A program made the position numbers and the translations under genes. Of a stretch of 64,000 bases of DNA, positions 33,168 to 45,970 are shown piece after piece. The stretch's first letter is position 1. Every line of letters starts with the position of its first letter. The DNA comes from Gnetum montanum (lineage: Eukaryota > Streptophyta > Gnetopsida > Gnetales > Gnetaceae), in contig MNCI01018959.1 in NCBI GenBank assembly GCA_015680685.1, positions 23,361 to 87,360 on the forward strand, written 5' to 3'. The notes under the pieces were generated by a model, which was not told the DNA's origin, searched no databases, and worked only from the letters and a program-made list of their open reading frames with translations.

Positions 33168-35049
33168 CTGTAATCATAATAAGACCATGGATTAGCAATC
33201 ATTGTGTAACCTTAAAACAATTGGAATACCTTAACTCTTAAGGATAGTTACACTTGGCTAAGTTGTAATTATGGAAGATTTAATTAACTCAACTGTTATT
33301 TATTTTTATTTATGCATTATCATTGATAAATCATCCTGAAGGTTTTTGGAAGGGTTAACTATCAAAAGAGTTGATATGTTTATGTTGTTAAGATTACTAA
33401 CCCTTGGGGGGAGCTAGAAAAAATTTTCAAATTTTTTTTGTGTTATGAGAAAATTACGAAAAATTCCAAAGTGTCTGATGGTATCCATAGTATTTTTGCA
33501 CTACGTCAACGAGACCTCATCGACATAGTTGTTGATCACCATTGACTTTGGTCAAACTTTCAAAATACAAGGAATTTTTTGATGAAATTGGGGTCAAATG
33601 AAAGCTTAGAAGACTAAGAATAGTATGAAACCATGAGAAGAGGGCATTGAAGTTCATGAATTTGAAAAAATGGAGAACATTTGATTTAATGGATGAATGC
33701 AATGAAAGATTAAGGAGTACTAGGTGGTTTACACAATAGAAAATATGAAATATAGGATTGTAGTGATGTCAAAGGTAAGAAACCTTAACTAATCAAGCCA
33801 AAAGCTATGTAAGTGGATCCTCCCCATAGTAGGCTCATGCCCTTTTTGCCCTTGCATAACCTCAACTAAGGAGTCTGTGGGCCAAATAGTCGATCTAATG
33901 ATCATGAAAAGTTAAGGACCAACTGGAAAGAATCTACTCAAGAATCCCAACACATCAAACTAAGACATAGAGCATAACATAGAACCTAGCAGCTAGGTGA
34001 ATTATGGTAGCATTGATGGATGATAGGGGAGGTGGAATGGAGTTCCAAATTGAGGTCATAAGAAGTCCCTTGTGAAATTTGTGGTAAGAATGACCTGAGA
34101 AGTTCCATCCTTAGTCCAAACCAAAACCATTCACTTTTAGTGACTTCGCATCACCATTCTAAGATTGATCCACCCACGTGAGACACAAGAGTGCTTCCAC
34201 AAAACAACCACCATTCCACAAAGAGAATAAAGGAGAAGTAGGAAGTGAAAGAAAGAGGGCCTTAGTTAGAGGGGACCTTTAGGCACAATGTTGTTCGAGT
34301 CCCATAACTAGTGCTTATAGCTATTTTATTTGTCTAGAGGGTGTGCTTTGAATTCTCATTGTTGGTTTTTTTTCTTTGAAATGAGAACCACACCATGCAA
34401 GGACTTATTTTTGTCAAAGTGATATGCTTTGAATTCCCATTATTTTTTTTGAATGATGGAAACCACACCATGCAATGATGTTATTTGTCTTCCTATCATT
34501 GGGTAGTATGGAATGGTAAGAATTCTATGAAAAACACTAAAGTAATCAAGTAAGAAGAAGAGTATAAAGAGTATTGAGTCTCCTTGAAGTCACACCCTTT
34601 ACAAACCTTTGGATCCTTCCTAATTCTGGAACTACCAAGGTCACTAATTAATTAAAAGTTTCTTTAAGGAAAAGGGACCTCAAATTCCTAGAACAAGGAA
34701 AACCATAGAGTTCATTGGATGGGTAGATGATGTGGAATCACTNAAACCATCATTAGTAAACAACAACAACAACATTGTGTCCTATGAAAATAAAATAAAT
34801 TTATTAGCAAAAAATGAGAAAATACTATACTTAAATAAAAAAAATAAAGTAAAATATATAAGAACATGTAAAATAGTCAAGAAGGTTTTAAAGGTAGTAA
34901 AGATGGTGTAAAATTAGAAAAATTCGAAAAGCAAAAATTTGTAAAATCAAAAGTATGAAAAGAAAAAAGGTATAAAAACTGAGAGGCCATGGAAATGGTT
35001 AGCATGGATGGCCATCTTCTCCATGAATAAGTTCAATGGAGGAGATCCA
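33168..35049. other. Unassigned sequence between RT-4 and RT-5
   Basis: It contains the leader of RT-4 and perhaps LTR remnants. A phrase at about 33,500 (CACTACGTCAACGAG then CCTCATCGAC) resembles one at 29,953 in the RT-4 LTR (ACTACGTTAATAGG then CCTCATCGAC). A single N lies at 34,743. No gene is seen on either strand. Confidence 0.35.
34344..34505. repeat. 81-bp imperfect direct duplication
   Basis: Two copies start TGCTTTGAATTC(T/C)CATT at 34,344 and 34,425, and both contain AACCACACCATGCAA. The second is shortened in its T-rich middle. Confidence 0.7.
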
Positions 35050-35513
35050 AAAAATAGAATGTGGATGTCCATTTGATGAGGTAGTAGTTACACTAGCCTA
35101 TTTTGGTTCTAGGAAAGGCTTCACTTGTTGAATGTTAACTTCTTTTTATTTGGACTATCAAGTTTGTAAATTATCATGGCCCCATAGGGAAAGGTTTGAT
35201 AAATTATATAAGGTCCCTCCCACAATGTATGGAATTTTTTCTTTTGGGATACATGTGTTGGGTTCTAGTAAAGAACCTTATCTCCTGGTTGAAGTTTTAC
35301 CTTCCTAATTCTAAGGTCATGACATTGCTTGCTAAATGACTTGTTCACCTCATTCAAGGATAGGGCCACTAAGCAATTTTTTTCTAGCACATTTAGATTG
35401 ATCAATATTTCCTTTTGTGCTAGATTGAAATCAAGGTTTAGATCATAGGCCATTCAGAGTGTATAGAGCTCGAATTTAATTGGGAGTGTTTGGAGTTTCC
35501 CATACACTAACTC
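35050..35513 (-). pseudogene. RT-5: integrase C-terminal fragment
   Basis: The minus-strand frame starts abruptly at 35,513 with ELVYGK. It then reads MAYDLNLDFNLAQKEIL, QPGDKVLY and LWEGPYIIYQTFPYGAM. These are the end of the integrase core and the C-terminal domain of a Ty3/gypsy element: the family forms are P-F-x-L-V-Y-G, (K/Q)-x-G-D-x-V-L and W-x-G-P-Y-x-I. The abrupt cut coincides with the first base of the RT-6 LTR at 35,514, so RT-6 or its recombinant interrupted this element. The upstream half is not found right of 47,648. Confidence 0.75.
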
Positions 35514-37184
35514 TGAAACACCACCAAATCTGGGCAAAAACACTTCAATGACAAATTTGTCCAAGTGTCAATACAAGGTAAATTTTTTCTAAGTGTTTGG
35601 CCCATGTTCCCATTATTAGGGCTATGCTCCAAAGCATAGCTAGTGTAGCATGCAACATAGAACCAAATTTGCAAAATTTTCAAAGTGTTAAATAGTAGCT
35701 GTGAGAATGTTTCTTAGTGCCCTACTACACTCACATTCCTCTTACTATGCTCTCTAGTGTAGTAAGTGTAGCAGTACTCCAGTGGCCAGTTTGCACAAGT
35801 GCTAAGCTAGAAGTTGTCAAGCTAGATCAACATGGAAGAAACATTTCACAAATTTAACTCCTAAAGTTACCCCTCATGCTATACTCCAAAGCGTAGATGG
35901 CATAGCAAGAGCAAGAACTACATTTTTTGTCAAGTTTTTCTAAGTGTCCATGCTATGCCCTATACCATCCTACTATGCTCACAAGCATAGTAAGCATAAT
36001 AGCACTAGAATTCAATTTTCTTTTTGTAAAATTTGCCTAACTGTTATGCAACACTCCAGAGCATCGCTAGTGTAGCAACATAGAACTACCTCCAAAAGTT
36101 TCTAGAGCTTAGCACAAGCCTTCATTCTAGCTCTAGCACCACTCTAGAAAGTAGTATCAACAACTTGCACTCTTTTTGTACCCCCTCTATGTCCCAAAAT
36201 TATACCTATGCTTAATCCCACTAGAAATATGGGAGAACATAGTCCTAGAGCATAGCCTCCAAATTGCACTATTTTTCACTATTTGCAGGTACATTGTAGT
36301 CTTGGTAGTGTAGCCACAATCTAGAGTCCCTTGGGGTCCATTAGAGCACACCAAAGCATAGCACCAGTTGCTCCACTGAGAGAATAGTAAAAGTCAATGT
36401 AGCCCCACCTATTCCCTTTGCCATGTGGCACTTGATCCATACTTCACGATAATCCTAAGCCTATAAATACCCTTGCATTCCACACTCTAGGGGTTAGCAA
36501 TTCATTCTAGTGGTGGACATTCGAAGCATTTGGCTAGCAAACCAAAGTAGTAGTTGGCATTTCAGAGTACCACTTGGCACCTAAGGCACCTTGAGCACCC
36601 TGCACACTAAAGCATATCAACACCTTGGCAACACCATTGCATCCCATTCAGCACTCCAATGCATTGCAAACCCATAGGCATAGACCTCATAGCAGATGTT
36701 AGTCTTCACCCTGGGACACCCTGTACCTTCTCAACACTCATTTGCAATTGCTACGCTCCTCATTTAGGGTGGTACCATTCTTTCTTTCTCTCAAACTCCA
36801 TTGCATTTTAAGAATTTTCTTTGACATTCAATATTGCATTCACACTTTTCACTGCTTTGCACTTTTTTACATGTTTGCACCACCATTCACATGTCAGGAA
36901 ACCTTGCTATGCTCAAGCTTAGCTAGCCTCAACACTACTGAGAACATCATTAAAATACTTAGCATTATCTCACAACATTAACACTCAAATTTCAGCTAAT
37001 CATGCCACCCCCCGTTGTACCCAATACCCTGGTTGCAACTAGTAAAGTCCTTGTTCGATCAACAAGACCATCTAGGATGCTTTGCCTCTATTTCCTAGGA
37101 AGGCCCTCATGCGAAGGTGGGGTTAAGGTTGTGCATCCATTGACCCCTTGGTGATTCCAGCCACCAATGTTTTCAATTACTATA
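35514..37184 (+). mobile_element. RT-6: 5' LTR (1,671 bp)
   Basis: It starts TGAAACACCACCAAATC and ends ACTATA just before GTTTTTTGGCACTAGAAGG. A TATA box, CCTATAAATACCC, lies near 36,456-36,468. U3 is built from repeated phrases such as CTATGCTCCAAAGCATAG and CTAGTGTAGC. The inverted LTR of RT-7 (45,971-47,648) matches in start sequence, TATA position (about 920-945 bp in), total length (1,678 bp) and end. The terminal CA expected of an LTR has become TA. Confidence 0.8.
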
Positions 37185-37190
37185 GTTTTT

Positions 37191-37208
37191 TGGCACTAGA
37201 AGGAGGGC
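37191..37208 (+). other. RT-6: candidate primer-binding site
   Basis: TGGCACTAGAAGGAGGGC lies six bases after the LTR end, at the same offset as its relatives in RT-3 and RT-7. The tRNA is not identified. Confidence 0.55.
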
Positions 37209-37616
37209 TCACCATTTCCTTCTATGTTTAGTGATAGTCTCACATGCTCTCTGCACCTCTGTTACTAGCTTCAAACTAGCATAGACATGACACCCCTGTG
37301 GTTGTCTATGATCCGATTGATGTAGATTGGTCCCAGTTGTCAACTCCCATAGAACGCCACAGGATGGAAGCCAAAGTGTATTGTGTGCACTTGGATCCAA
37401 AACTTTGCATGCTTGGGAGAGTAGAGCTTGCCCTCAGTATAAGAGCGTAGAAAGCTATAGCATAGCAAGCATAGCACCAGAGTTAGATAGCTTTTTTAGT
37501 AGCACTCTCAAACTTAACTATCATTTCAGTATTTCTATACTTAGCCATTTTCAGCAATCATTACACTTAACCATTTCTTTTCTAGCATTGTACCTTTGGA
37601 ATTTGCTCATAACAAT

Positions 37617-40150
37617 ATGAACACCAAAGAGCCTTCAACCTCTACCTTAGGCATAGTCATTTTTTGACCTATCTAGGGAGAATTCACAATTAACATTCTT
37701 GGGTTTGAAGGCCCTATCTTCATGGGAAGGTAATCCCTCAGGATCCATAGTGAATCTTCTGAGCACATGGTGCTCAATGAAGACAAATATAACTTCCTTT
37801 GTGTGAAGCTCTAGGCGAGCATCCTCTTAGATTGCTAGGAGCTGGATGTAAAGCAAGGTTATGAGCTCATACATAGGAATGAGAGGGAGTACTTCCCCAC
37901 CCCTAACAATCTCATCTCCCTCACCAAGACCTTTTGGTGAATGCTTAACCAACTCATCCAACTAAGTGGATTGAATGAGCATGACACAACAACCGACTAT
38001 GAGGATTCCCTATAGGATGGGCAAGAGGAATTTGAGGCTCACTAAAAAAATGAGAATCCCTTCTATGTCTCTTTTTTAATTCCAACCTCTAATGTCACTC
38101 CTTCGCAGTCTCAGCCATATGCCTTCTTTGAGGTAGCAACATCTCCTCTATTACCATCTAGGCTGACGCCTATTGTGACAAGCCATCAAGCACATTCACA
38201 CTAGGGTGCAGGACCATCTATCATCCCATCCTTCGTGGTCACAACATAGTCTGTGTAATGCTCCATGCTAGCATTCGTGATGTCAACCTAGCCCTACATG
38301 CATACAGTGTTGATGCCCTAGCCACATTTGAGTCAAGCATCATACATCCCACCTATCCCTATGGGGCCCCTTACGATAGCCCAAGCCACAACCATGTGGT
38401 GGGGCCCTACCTCCATGCCTTGGGCACAATACACACAATAGTAGCACACACAAAAGCCTCTACAATAATACACCCAATAGGCATCTTGCATGGTCACACA
38501 ACCTACAATGGGACAATGGACCATGCCAACAATGTAGTAGGCTATGCAACCAATGCAGCTTGCCACACCCATGTTGAGCCTAGATCAAGCATTCCAAGTC
38601 ATTCAAACACTCACTGAAGTGGTCAAACAACTTAAGGACACCTCTTCTAATATGGTCCAAGTGATGGACTTCTACTGGGATTACCCTATTATTCTTGCGG
38701 CCCCATTGTTGACCTTGCCTCCTAGCATTCAACTTCCCTAATTCATCAAATATATTGGTGAAGGAGACCCCCACACCCATCTAGTGACCTTCTAATCTAA
38801 GTTTCTTTTGTTGTAGGCATGGCCACATGCAATCATTTGCATGTTTTCCATGTCCCTAACTGGCAAGGTGCTAGATTGGTATCATGCACTTCCCAGGGCC
38901 TCCATATCTTTGTTGGAGGATTTGCTTAGCCAATTTATCACTCACTTCAAGTACAACTTGAAGCTTGAGGTGACCTTGGATCAACTCATGTAGATCAAGT
39001 AGGGCCACTTAGAGCCCATTCAAAAATTCATCCAATGATGGAGCACTACAATTAGTGAAATCTATGAGCCTATCATGGAAACTCACCTACTAGCTATTTT
39101 CAAAGGTGCAATGAATGGCTTCATTAAGTCGAAGCTGTACTATCTTGCCCCGCACTTCCTAAGCCAAGCATTCATGTAAACAAAGAGCATTCAAGATGCA
39201 ATGAAAGCTAGTAAGGATTTGACTTATGTGGCCTAAAAGAATACACACATGAAGAAAGATAAGGAGAAGGGCAAGGCAACAACAATTGTTATAGTAGTGG
39301 CCAATGAGGCCAAGCTAAACAAACTCAAACCAATGGCCAAGGCAACTAAGACCTTGGCCAACAATACGGCAAATAGATCTAGCACTGTAGTAACCAACCA
39401 ACCCACACCATTGACAGCCATAGGGTAAGTTGCCCTAAGGCCAAACTTTGAGCACAAGGACTGCTCAAAGTATACACCATTTCCCATTAAGTTGTCAAAC
39501 ATTTTGGGTTAGTTGCTTAGTGCTGGGTGCATCCAATACAAGAAAATGTCTAAAGATTCTTGCAAGTGTCATGATTGCTATTATGAGCTTCTTAGAAACC
39601 CATTAGTAGCTACACCAAACAAGCCTCTAGTCCCAAAGCACTTCAGGTTTGACCAATTCTACCATTATCATTAATTTCCTAGCCATGATACAACCTTCTA
39701 CATGGCCTTAAAAGATGACATACAATGCATGATTGACCAAGACCAACTAGTTCTTGATTCAACCAACCTAGTTTGCCTAGAAAATCAATCAATGGAGATC
39801 TATAAAGATCCTCTCAATGCAAGTGATGTAGGCTATTTCATCAATGCCATCAGCATTGAAGATGACATAGGACTGACATGAGAGCCATTTGTGGTTCATG
39901 CATCCTTTGATAGCATTGGAGCCTCCTCAGTGCCAACTAGTCCAATGATCTCTTTTGTTATTAGAGCACCACCTTAGGCATCCATGACATCCTTTGGAGT
40001 TAGGGCCCCACAACATGTTGCAGTGACTGCAACTGAGACACCCTTTGTCATTAGGGTGCCGCAACGTGTGGACCCTTCACCAAGTTTGATGGTGGGAACT
40101 ACAACAGGCCTTGCTCACCTAAGACGTCATCCCACATACAACCCCAGGTA
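37617..40150 (+). pseudogene. gag: RT-6: gag, decayed
   Basis: The frame starts at an ATG at 37,617 (MNTKEPSTST). It includes the family block DKYNFLCVKL then YELIHRNEREYF (about 37,780-37,900). The capsid part at about 38,850-39,230 reads LTGKVLDWYHALPRASISLL and FITHFKYNLKLEVTLDQLM. Past it come HKDCSKYTPFPIK and a block with LVLDSTNLV that matches RT-3 gag. Stops and frame changes are frequent. Compared with RT-3, the order and spacing of blocks are the same, so the two are sister families. Confidence 0.8.
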
Positions 40151-40619
40151 GTCAAGGTGGTAGCCCAAGAGGCTAAATGAGCACCTCACCAATTGAATGA
40201 TGAGGGGACACATGGAATTAGGTCTACCTAAGCCTATCCCCTTGTCTAATGTTCCTATGGCCACATCAGCCGAAGTCGCTACAACAAGCAATCAACAATC
40301 GAGAACTACGGCTTACAAGCAGGCGAAACAAAACAAGCCCAAATCTCCTCCCTAAGAGATATAACTCTTGGATAACATGGAGAAGATGAAGGCTAACAAG
40401 GAAACTAATAGTGGTAAAGATTTTCTAGATGTATTGGCACAAGTTAAGTAGGCTCTTAAATAAAAAAATACAACCTTGAGGCTGTATGACTTGGTGATGA
40501 CCTCCTTCACTCATCATGAAGCACTAGTTTGAATATTGGCTTCCATTCTTATTAAAGAGGACATCTTAGTAGATGAGCAAGCCATCCACATTGTGATGTT
40601 TCCTCCTTTTCCTTAAGAA

Positions 40620-41343
40620 TTGGGTCCAATGCCTCTAGCATTTCATTATGAGGTAATAAATGTTGACCTTGAAAAGGGTCAAGTCACCACTACGCTGATG
40701 TTTATAACCATCCATGTAGGGTAATGCAAGATTTGCAAGGTGCATGTCGATGATAAGGTAGTGACTAATGTCATCCCATTCCCAATTGTTGACAAGCTTG
40801 ATCTAGCTAACCAAATCCAAGTTACAAAAATGACATGTCTTAAGTCCTTTAATGGGTCATGCATTGTTGTGAAGGAAAATAGTCATAATAGCCTTCATGG
40901 AAGGGGAGCGATTCCCCACTATAGTCAAATTCATTATCATCAAGGAGATTCCTAGGTTCAACCTAATTTTTGGAAGGCCCTGGCTAGCCCAATTACAGGC
41001 TGTCTCCTCATCCATTCATCAAGAGATCCACCTTTTGTATGAAGGTGAAGAAGTGATCATACATGGTAATAACTCAGTTCCTCCAACCATAAATAATGTT
41101 GACATAGACCAAGGGTCGGAGGTAGAGTTCCCCAATGACACATTGCCTATGGAGGACAAGAGTCAACCTTGTTTGGCAAACCCATCTGAAGAGATAAAAC
41201 AAGCTGCTACCCTCCCTGAGAAAGCTCTATGGGTAGAACTACCCTTTAGCATCAATGAGGAGGGTATAGGTGAATATTTCCTTGTGCTGCCTAGGCCCTA
41301 TGCATCCCCTAATCCACATCAGGTTAGGAAGCAACTACATGAC
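40620..41343 (+). pseudogene. RT-6: aspartic protease region
   Basis: Near 40,735-40,780 the + strand reads VHVDDKVVTNVIPF, at the place of the active-site D-(S/T)-G, so the catalytic motif is lost. At 40,897-41,343 a 149-codon open stretch has FNLIFGRPWLAQLQAVSSSI and then an acidic linker. The stretch aligns block by block with RT-3 (17,200-17,990). Confidence 0.7.
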
Positions 41344-41397
41344 TAAGGTATTTCCTTAGTGCAGCATGTGCTAGGCACCTACTTAACCTTAATCTTT

Positions 41398-41466
41398 NCT
41401 GAAGAGACAAAAAAGGCTACTACCCTCCCTGAGAAAGCTCTATGGGTAGAACTACCCTTTAGCATN
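41398..41466. other. 67-bp repeat of upstream sequence between two single Ns
   Basis: Bases 41,399-41,465, bounded by an N on each side (41,398 and 41,466), repeat 41,186-41,252 from CTGAAGAGA to TTTAGCAT with about four differences. Such exact bounding suggests a gap-filling or scaffolding product rather than a natural duplication. Confidence 0.7.
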
Positions 41467-41586
41467 GATTATTCACTTTGTTACACGTTCATTTCTTTAG
41501 CTTATGCATTTTCATTTGGGTCCTTTTACGCATTAGAGAAAATATCAAAAACACAAAAATCATAAAACTAAAACTACAAAAAACAC

Positions 41587-41987
41587 ATGGTCCAAAAGGC
41601 CTTAAACTAGCCCATGGCTCGAAAAGGCCTTAAACTAGTTCATGGCCCAAAAAGGCCTTAAACTAGCCCATGGCCTGAAAAGGCCTTAAACTAGTGCATG
41701 TTCCACCATGGCCTAAAACTACCCACCTTCTTCATGTAACAACTTGAAAAGGCCTTAAACTAGCGAATGGTCCACCATGGCCTAAAACTAGCAACCTTTC
41801 TGTCATAATGGCCCAAAAAGTATTTAAATTAGCATATGACCCACCATGGCCCAAAATTGATAGCATTTTCCTTTTATTCATAGCCTAAAAAGGCCTTAAA
41901 CTAGTAATCACCATGGCCCAAAATGGCTTTAAACTAGCAATGGCCCTTCTACCGTGGCCTTAAACTAGCATGGGGCCCACAAGGGAC
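41587..41987 (+). repeat. RT-6: AGGCCTTAAACTAG tandem repeat
   Basis: About 13 units of 28 bp and longer, with the core AAAAGGCCTTAAACTAG followed by a CCATGG-like block. The first four units are regular at 28 bp (starts near 41,588, 41,616, 41,644 and 41,672); later ones vary in length. The core is that of the RT-3 array (complement of CTAGTTTTAGGCC), on the same relative strand and after the protease. RT-6 can no longer be followed beyond about 42,000. Confidence 0.85.
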
Positions 41988-42169
41988 CTAATCACATCAA
42001 CTAGTTGCATTATCAACATTAAATAGGTAGAAAAATAAACATAAAGTTTCACATACAATCCTCATCGAAAAAGGCATAAATTTTATTATATCTCTATCAA
42101 CAGGAGTACATAGTGTGACCTTGGACAAAAATGGTCAAAGTGAAAAACTACCCAATAGTAGGGCTACAT

Positions 42170-45100
42170 CAAGTCTGCTCAAATTATGGCATCTAGCAGG
42201 GTTTGAGGCTCCTCCTCCTCCTCCTCTACTACTTCATTAGGGCCTGCAGTATCTCCTGGTGCCTACACTAAAGCAATTTGAAACAAAAAATTCATTAGCA
42301 AGTGCAAAACTACAATACAAATTAATGTGCAAAACTGACACATAAGAGCATAAAAAAAAAGAAAAACTAACTTGAGAGGGTTCTACATCAAACTCTGGGG
42401 GCAATCTATCGAGGTCCTCCTCCAAGAATTGGAGGATTTGAACCTCTAATAATCATGTACAGTCCTCATGGCTAAAGTCAACATCTACAAGGATCTTGTC
42501 CTTGTCCACAGTCATCCATGCAGGAGGTTGCATAGAAAAGGTTGCTATAGAAGTCTCCTCTGAGGGTAAGGTAATCTCTCACTCTAGGAAACCACTAACC
42601 ACTGTATGTTGAGCAAATACCTTGAAGGCATGACTCCCGCTAGTCACCTCAATGAACATCCCAAGGTAATGAGCCTTCACAGACTCATCCTTGAGCTGCC
42701 ATAAATAGGTGTCTCACTCTTACTTGTAGTGGTTCTTGTGGTCCTTTTACATATGTTTCCATTTGCACATCTTAGTGCTAAAGCTCTTCCAGTCCTAATT
42801 CTTTTGGGAGAGTAGATCCATCTACAACCTCTACTCAATGATCTCCCATGTAGCCTTGTTCTTACCTTGAATTGCCAACTAGTATCTAGTGTAATGTATC
42901 TCTAATGTTTGCTAGGTATCATCCCTTTGTGCCTGAGCTAACAAGAAATCATAATAGGACTAAAGGTCCTTGTTCTTTATGTTCAAGGTCACCACTACCT
43001 CCTAGAGCTCATTCATGCATTCCATAGGTGCTCATTTGAGTGCCTATAGGTCCACAATGCCTTTACACTAGAAAGCATGCACCTACTCACTACCTCATAC
43101 ACATGACACGACACTTCCTTCACCTTAGGGGGATACTCAAGGATGACATCAATATGAGCTACCCAGTTTGGATCCCAATAAAGCTTAGAGACTATTAGCA
43201 TATAATGAACAAACTAATATTAGCAATAGACTAACCATAGAATTGGTAAAATAGTTCAAGAAAGATGACATACATAATGATTTTAGGATTTGCTTGCTAT
43301 ATGTGGTCCACCATGTCCTTCATGATGCCTTCCATGAAAGTAAATTTATCTAGTGTCTCTACGCATGGCTTCATATGGTGGGTAGGCACTAACGGTGGAT
43401 TGCTAGCAAGAAGGTCTGAGATTATAATACAACACAATGCAACACTCAGTGATAATTGAGTGGTTAAAGGCTTAAAAGAAAAGGGAAAGCATAAATGGTA
43501 ACATAAAGTGCTCATCGAGTAAGCCCTCAAACATCAGTGTAGGTGGGTCTCCCAATTGCACACTATTGAAGAGTTTGGCAAAGTCACCCTTAGGGTGGAG
43601 GCATCAAACTAGTGGAAGATCTGTAGGGCATCTGGTGATTCCCCCTAATGAGCTACCTTCCCTTCAACCTAAGGAAGGCCCATGTCTATTGCCTTCACTA
43701 TCTTCACTATTGCTTCCTTAGTAGTCCTCTTACCTAACCCATAAACATAGCATATTTTATTAGCATAAAAACAAAATAAAGAAAAGACATAAGCAACATG
43801 CATCTATGATGTACACTAACCTACAACCACCGAATAGAGTGTGGGTATCTTGAGGTGGACTTTCTTGACACTTGCTTATCCAACTATATGGGAAGTCTCC
43901 TCTATTGGGTGTAGCCTCTTAATTTTTACCTTGAAGAACCCCACTATCTCCATAATGTATCACTCCATCCTATTCGCATCACCAACAATAGTTGGTGGAC
44001 ACTTGTCTATGCTATCATGAGAATAGGTGACTGTGAGCTCCCCAGATGTGCTTTCATCGTAATTGAATATGACTCCTCAATCCCCTTTGGAGGGTCCTAC
44101 GCATGAGTGATGGCAAATAAGTGCTTAACCCATGGCTTGAATAGCTACACATGATCTTGCACAACCCAACATCCACTATCACTAATCACCAGAAACTTTA
44201 CAAGCCTTTGTAGATAGGCTACAAAGAATGTGAAGTGAAAGTGAGATCTCACATGGACATTGTGAAAAAGCTTGGTAATGTCTACCTATAGCCCAGCAGT
44301 GATAGAGGAGGTCCAGTTAAAATTGGTGCCCTCCTCTATGACCTCCCACATCACCTGTGCCTACTCCACCCTAAGGACCTTTCCTTGGGAGAGTAGCTTA
44401 AGAAAGGTTTGGGTACAAAAAAGAGGGTAAAGCCTCCAAACCTCAGGTACATATACATTTCCAACCATGATGCCTTTACAAGAGCAAGTGGCCCCCAACC
44501 ACTCTTCAATCTCCTCCCTCTGGTTTTCCTCTTAGTTGGGCTTATCAATGATTAACAAACCCTCAGAGAGGAGGCCAAAGAAGTTAATGAAGAAAGCATC
44601 ACTAAGGTCCAAGAATACCCTCACTTTGAGCATGTGAGTAACAAAATGGTGGACATTGTGGTTGAAGGAGTCAATGATAGTTACCATCTTGGCCACTAGC
44701 GTGCTTGGGTTGAGGGACAAGAAAAGGTTCATCAACCCAGCATGTGTAAGCCAACTAGTCAAAGCCTCTAAGGCCTAATGGCACAACCACTCCTATGCCC
44801 CCTCTACATCACTATACTTCATAATGAGGGTGGAATCACTATGGCTAGTGGCGACCACTAGAGATGGGACCTACATGAACATATGGTTGAGTTGGTGTGA
44901 TTACTGTTAGAAAGGATGGTTGGGTAGGTTGAGATGATGCTAAAAAGGAAAAGTGAAAAGGGGCTGTTGCATCATAATGCATGTATTGCATCTGGTGGGT
45001 TGCCACTACAAGCATAGATCTAAACTTGACAGAGTGGAAAGGTGATGTCGGTGTTATGACCGTCTTAGGTAGGAGGGGTTAAATTATGGATTTCTTATTA

Positions 45101-45548
45101 GAAGATGGTGGGAAAGGGGGGCTCATGTTCTGAGTGAGCTTCAAACTGATCCAGTTCTCCTATAAGGATTTCTCATAATTATCCCTACATCGCACTCACC
45201 TACTTAGATGAGATAGAACAACAACTGATGATGGGACTCTGTGAGTGGGATGATGTTGAATGAGGAAGGGATATACTCTTGTCCATCCTCGTGGATTAAT
45301 TCAAAGTCCCATTTTGCCTCCATGTCAAGGTAATGTATAGGCAACCCTGCTTGGATCTTTGCACATATGAAGTTATATTTCTCATTACTAAGATTAGTGT
45401 ACCTTGGGTCTTGGCCATGTAGCCTAAGGGATTACCTTGGCCTAGCCATCACAAGATTCATAGGGTTGTTAATCCTAGTCTCTTGTTGAATAGGTGAGAT
45501 CTCAAGTGTGTTTGAAATTGACATCAAAGGTTGATTTAGGTTCATGGT
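42170..45548 (-). pseudogene. RT-7: multi-exon ORF of unknown function
   Basis: The minus-strand frame begins at an ATG at 45,548 (MNLNQPLMS). Its first 120 codons resemble gag of RT-3 and RT-6 (YNFICAKIQAG, FELIHEDGQEYI). Beyond that it is different: SWLTHAGLMNLFLSLNPSTL, VEEGTNFNW-like and FTFFVAYLQRLVKFL blocks down to about 44,150, a helical middle with coiled-coil look (42,990-42,600), and an acidic C-terminus with EEEEEEPQ near 42,220. AT-rich interruptions of 60-120 bp have GT and AG at their edges, for example about 43,735-43,825, 43,435-43,515, 43,200-43,265 and 42,260-42,372, as expected of introns. Many stops are TAG. I do not recognise the protein. RT, integrase and protease are absent. 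Confidence 0.5.
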
Positions 45549-45946
45549 TGCAAATCAAGTTGTAAAGGGAAACAACAAAGGTTTCTAGCTATAGAATATA
45601 GTGGACCAAGCTTAAACTAACTCTATTTCAACTGATAACACTAACTACACTCCCCACTGTGGAGAGCTAACTATGTTGTCTATGCTGACTACACTCTCCA
45701 TTAGGAAGAGCCAACTATGCTCTTCATGATAGAGAGCTAACTACTCTATCTATGTTGGTGATGACTATGCTCCACTCAAAGACAACAAGAACTTAGCAAA
45801 ACAATGGAGAGACGTGCAATTTGTGGTTGCCATGTAGGATCCTATGGGGACTGACTACGAGGTCCAATCTACACTAATGGGTTAGTGAACAACTACAATG
45901 TAAAGAGCTCATGAAATAACCTTAATGAAGTTTGAAAAAAGGATTG

Positions 45947-45964
45947 GCCCTCCTTCTAGCACTA
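45947..45964 (-). other. RT-7: candidate primer-binding site
   Basis: On the minus strand TAGTGCTAGAAGGAGGGC lies six bases inside the 5' LTR end, like its counterparts in RT-3 and RT-6. Confidence 0.55.
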
Positions 45965-45970
45965 GAAAAC

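Noticed and set aside
38258-38780. Minus-strand frames over the RT-6 gag region
   Set aside because: They are shadows of the + strand gag, where family motifs are found.
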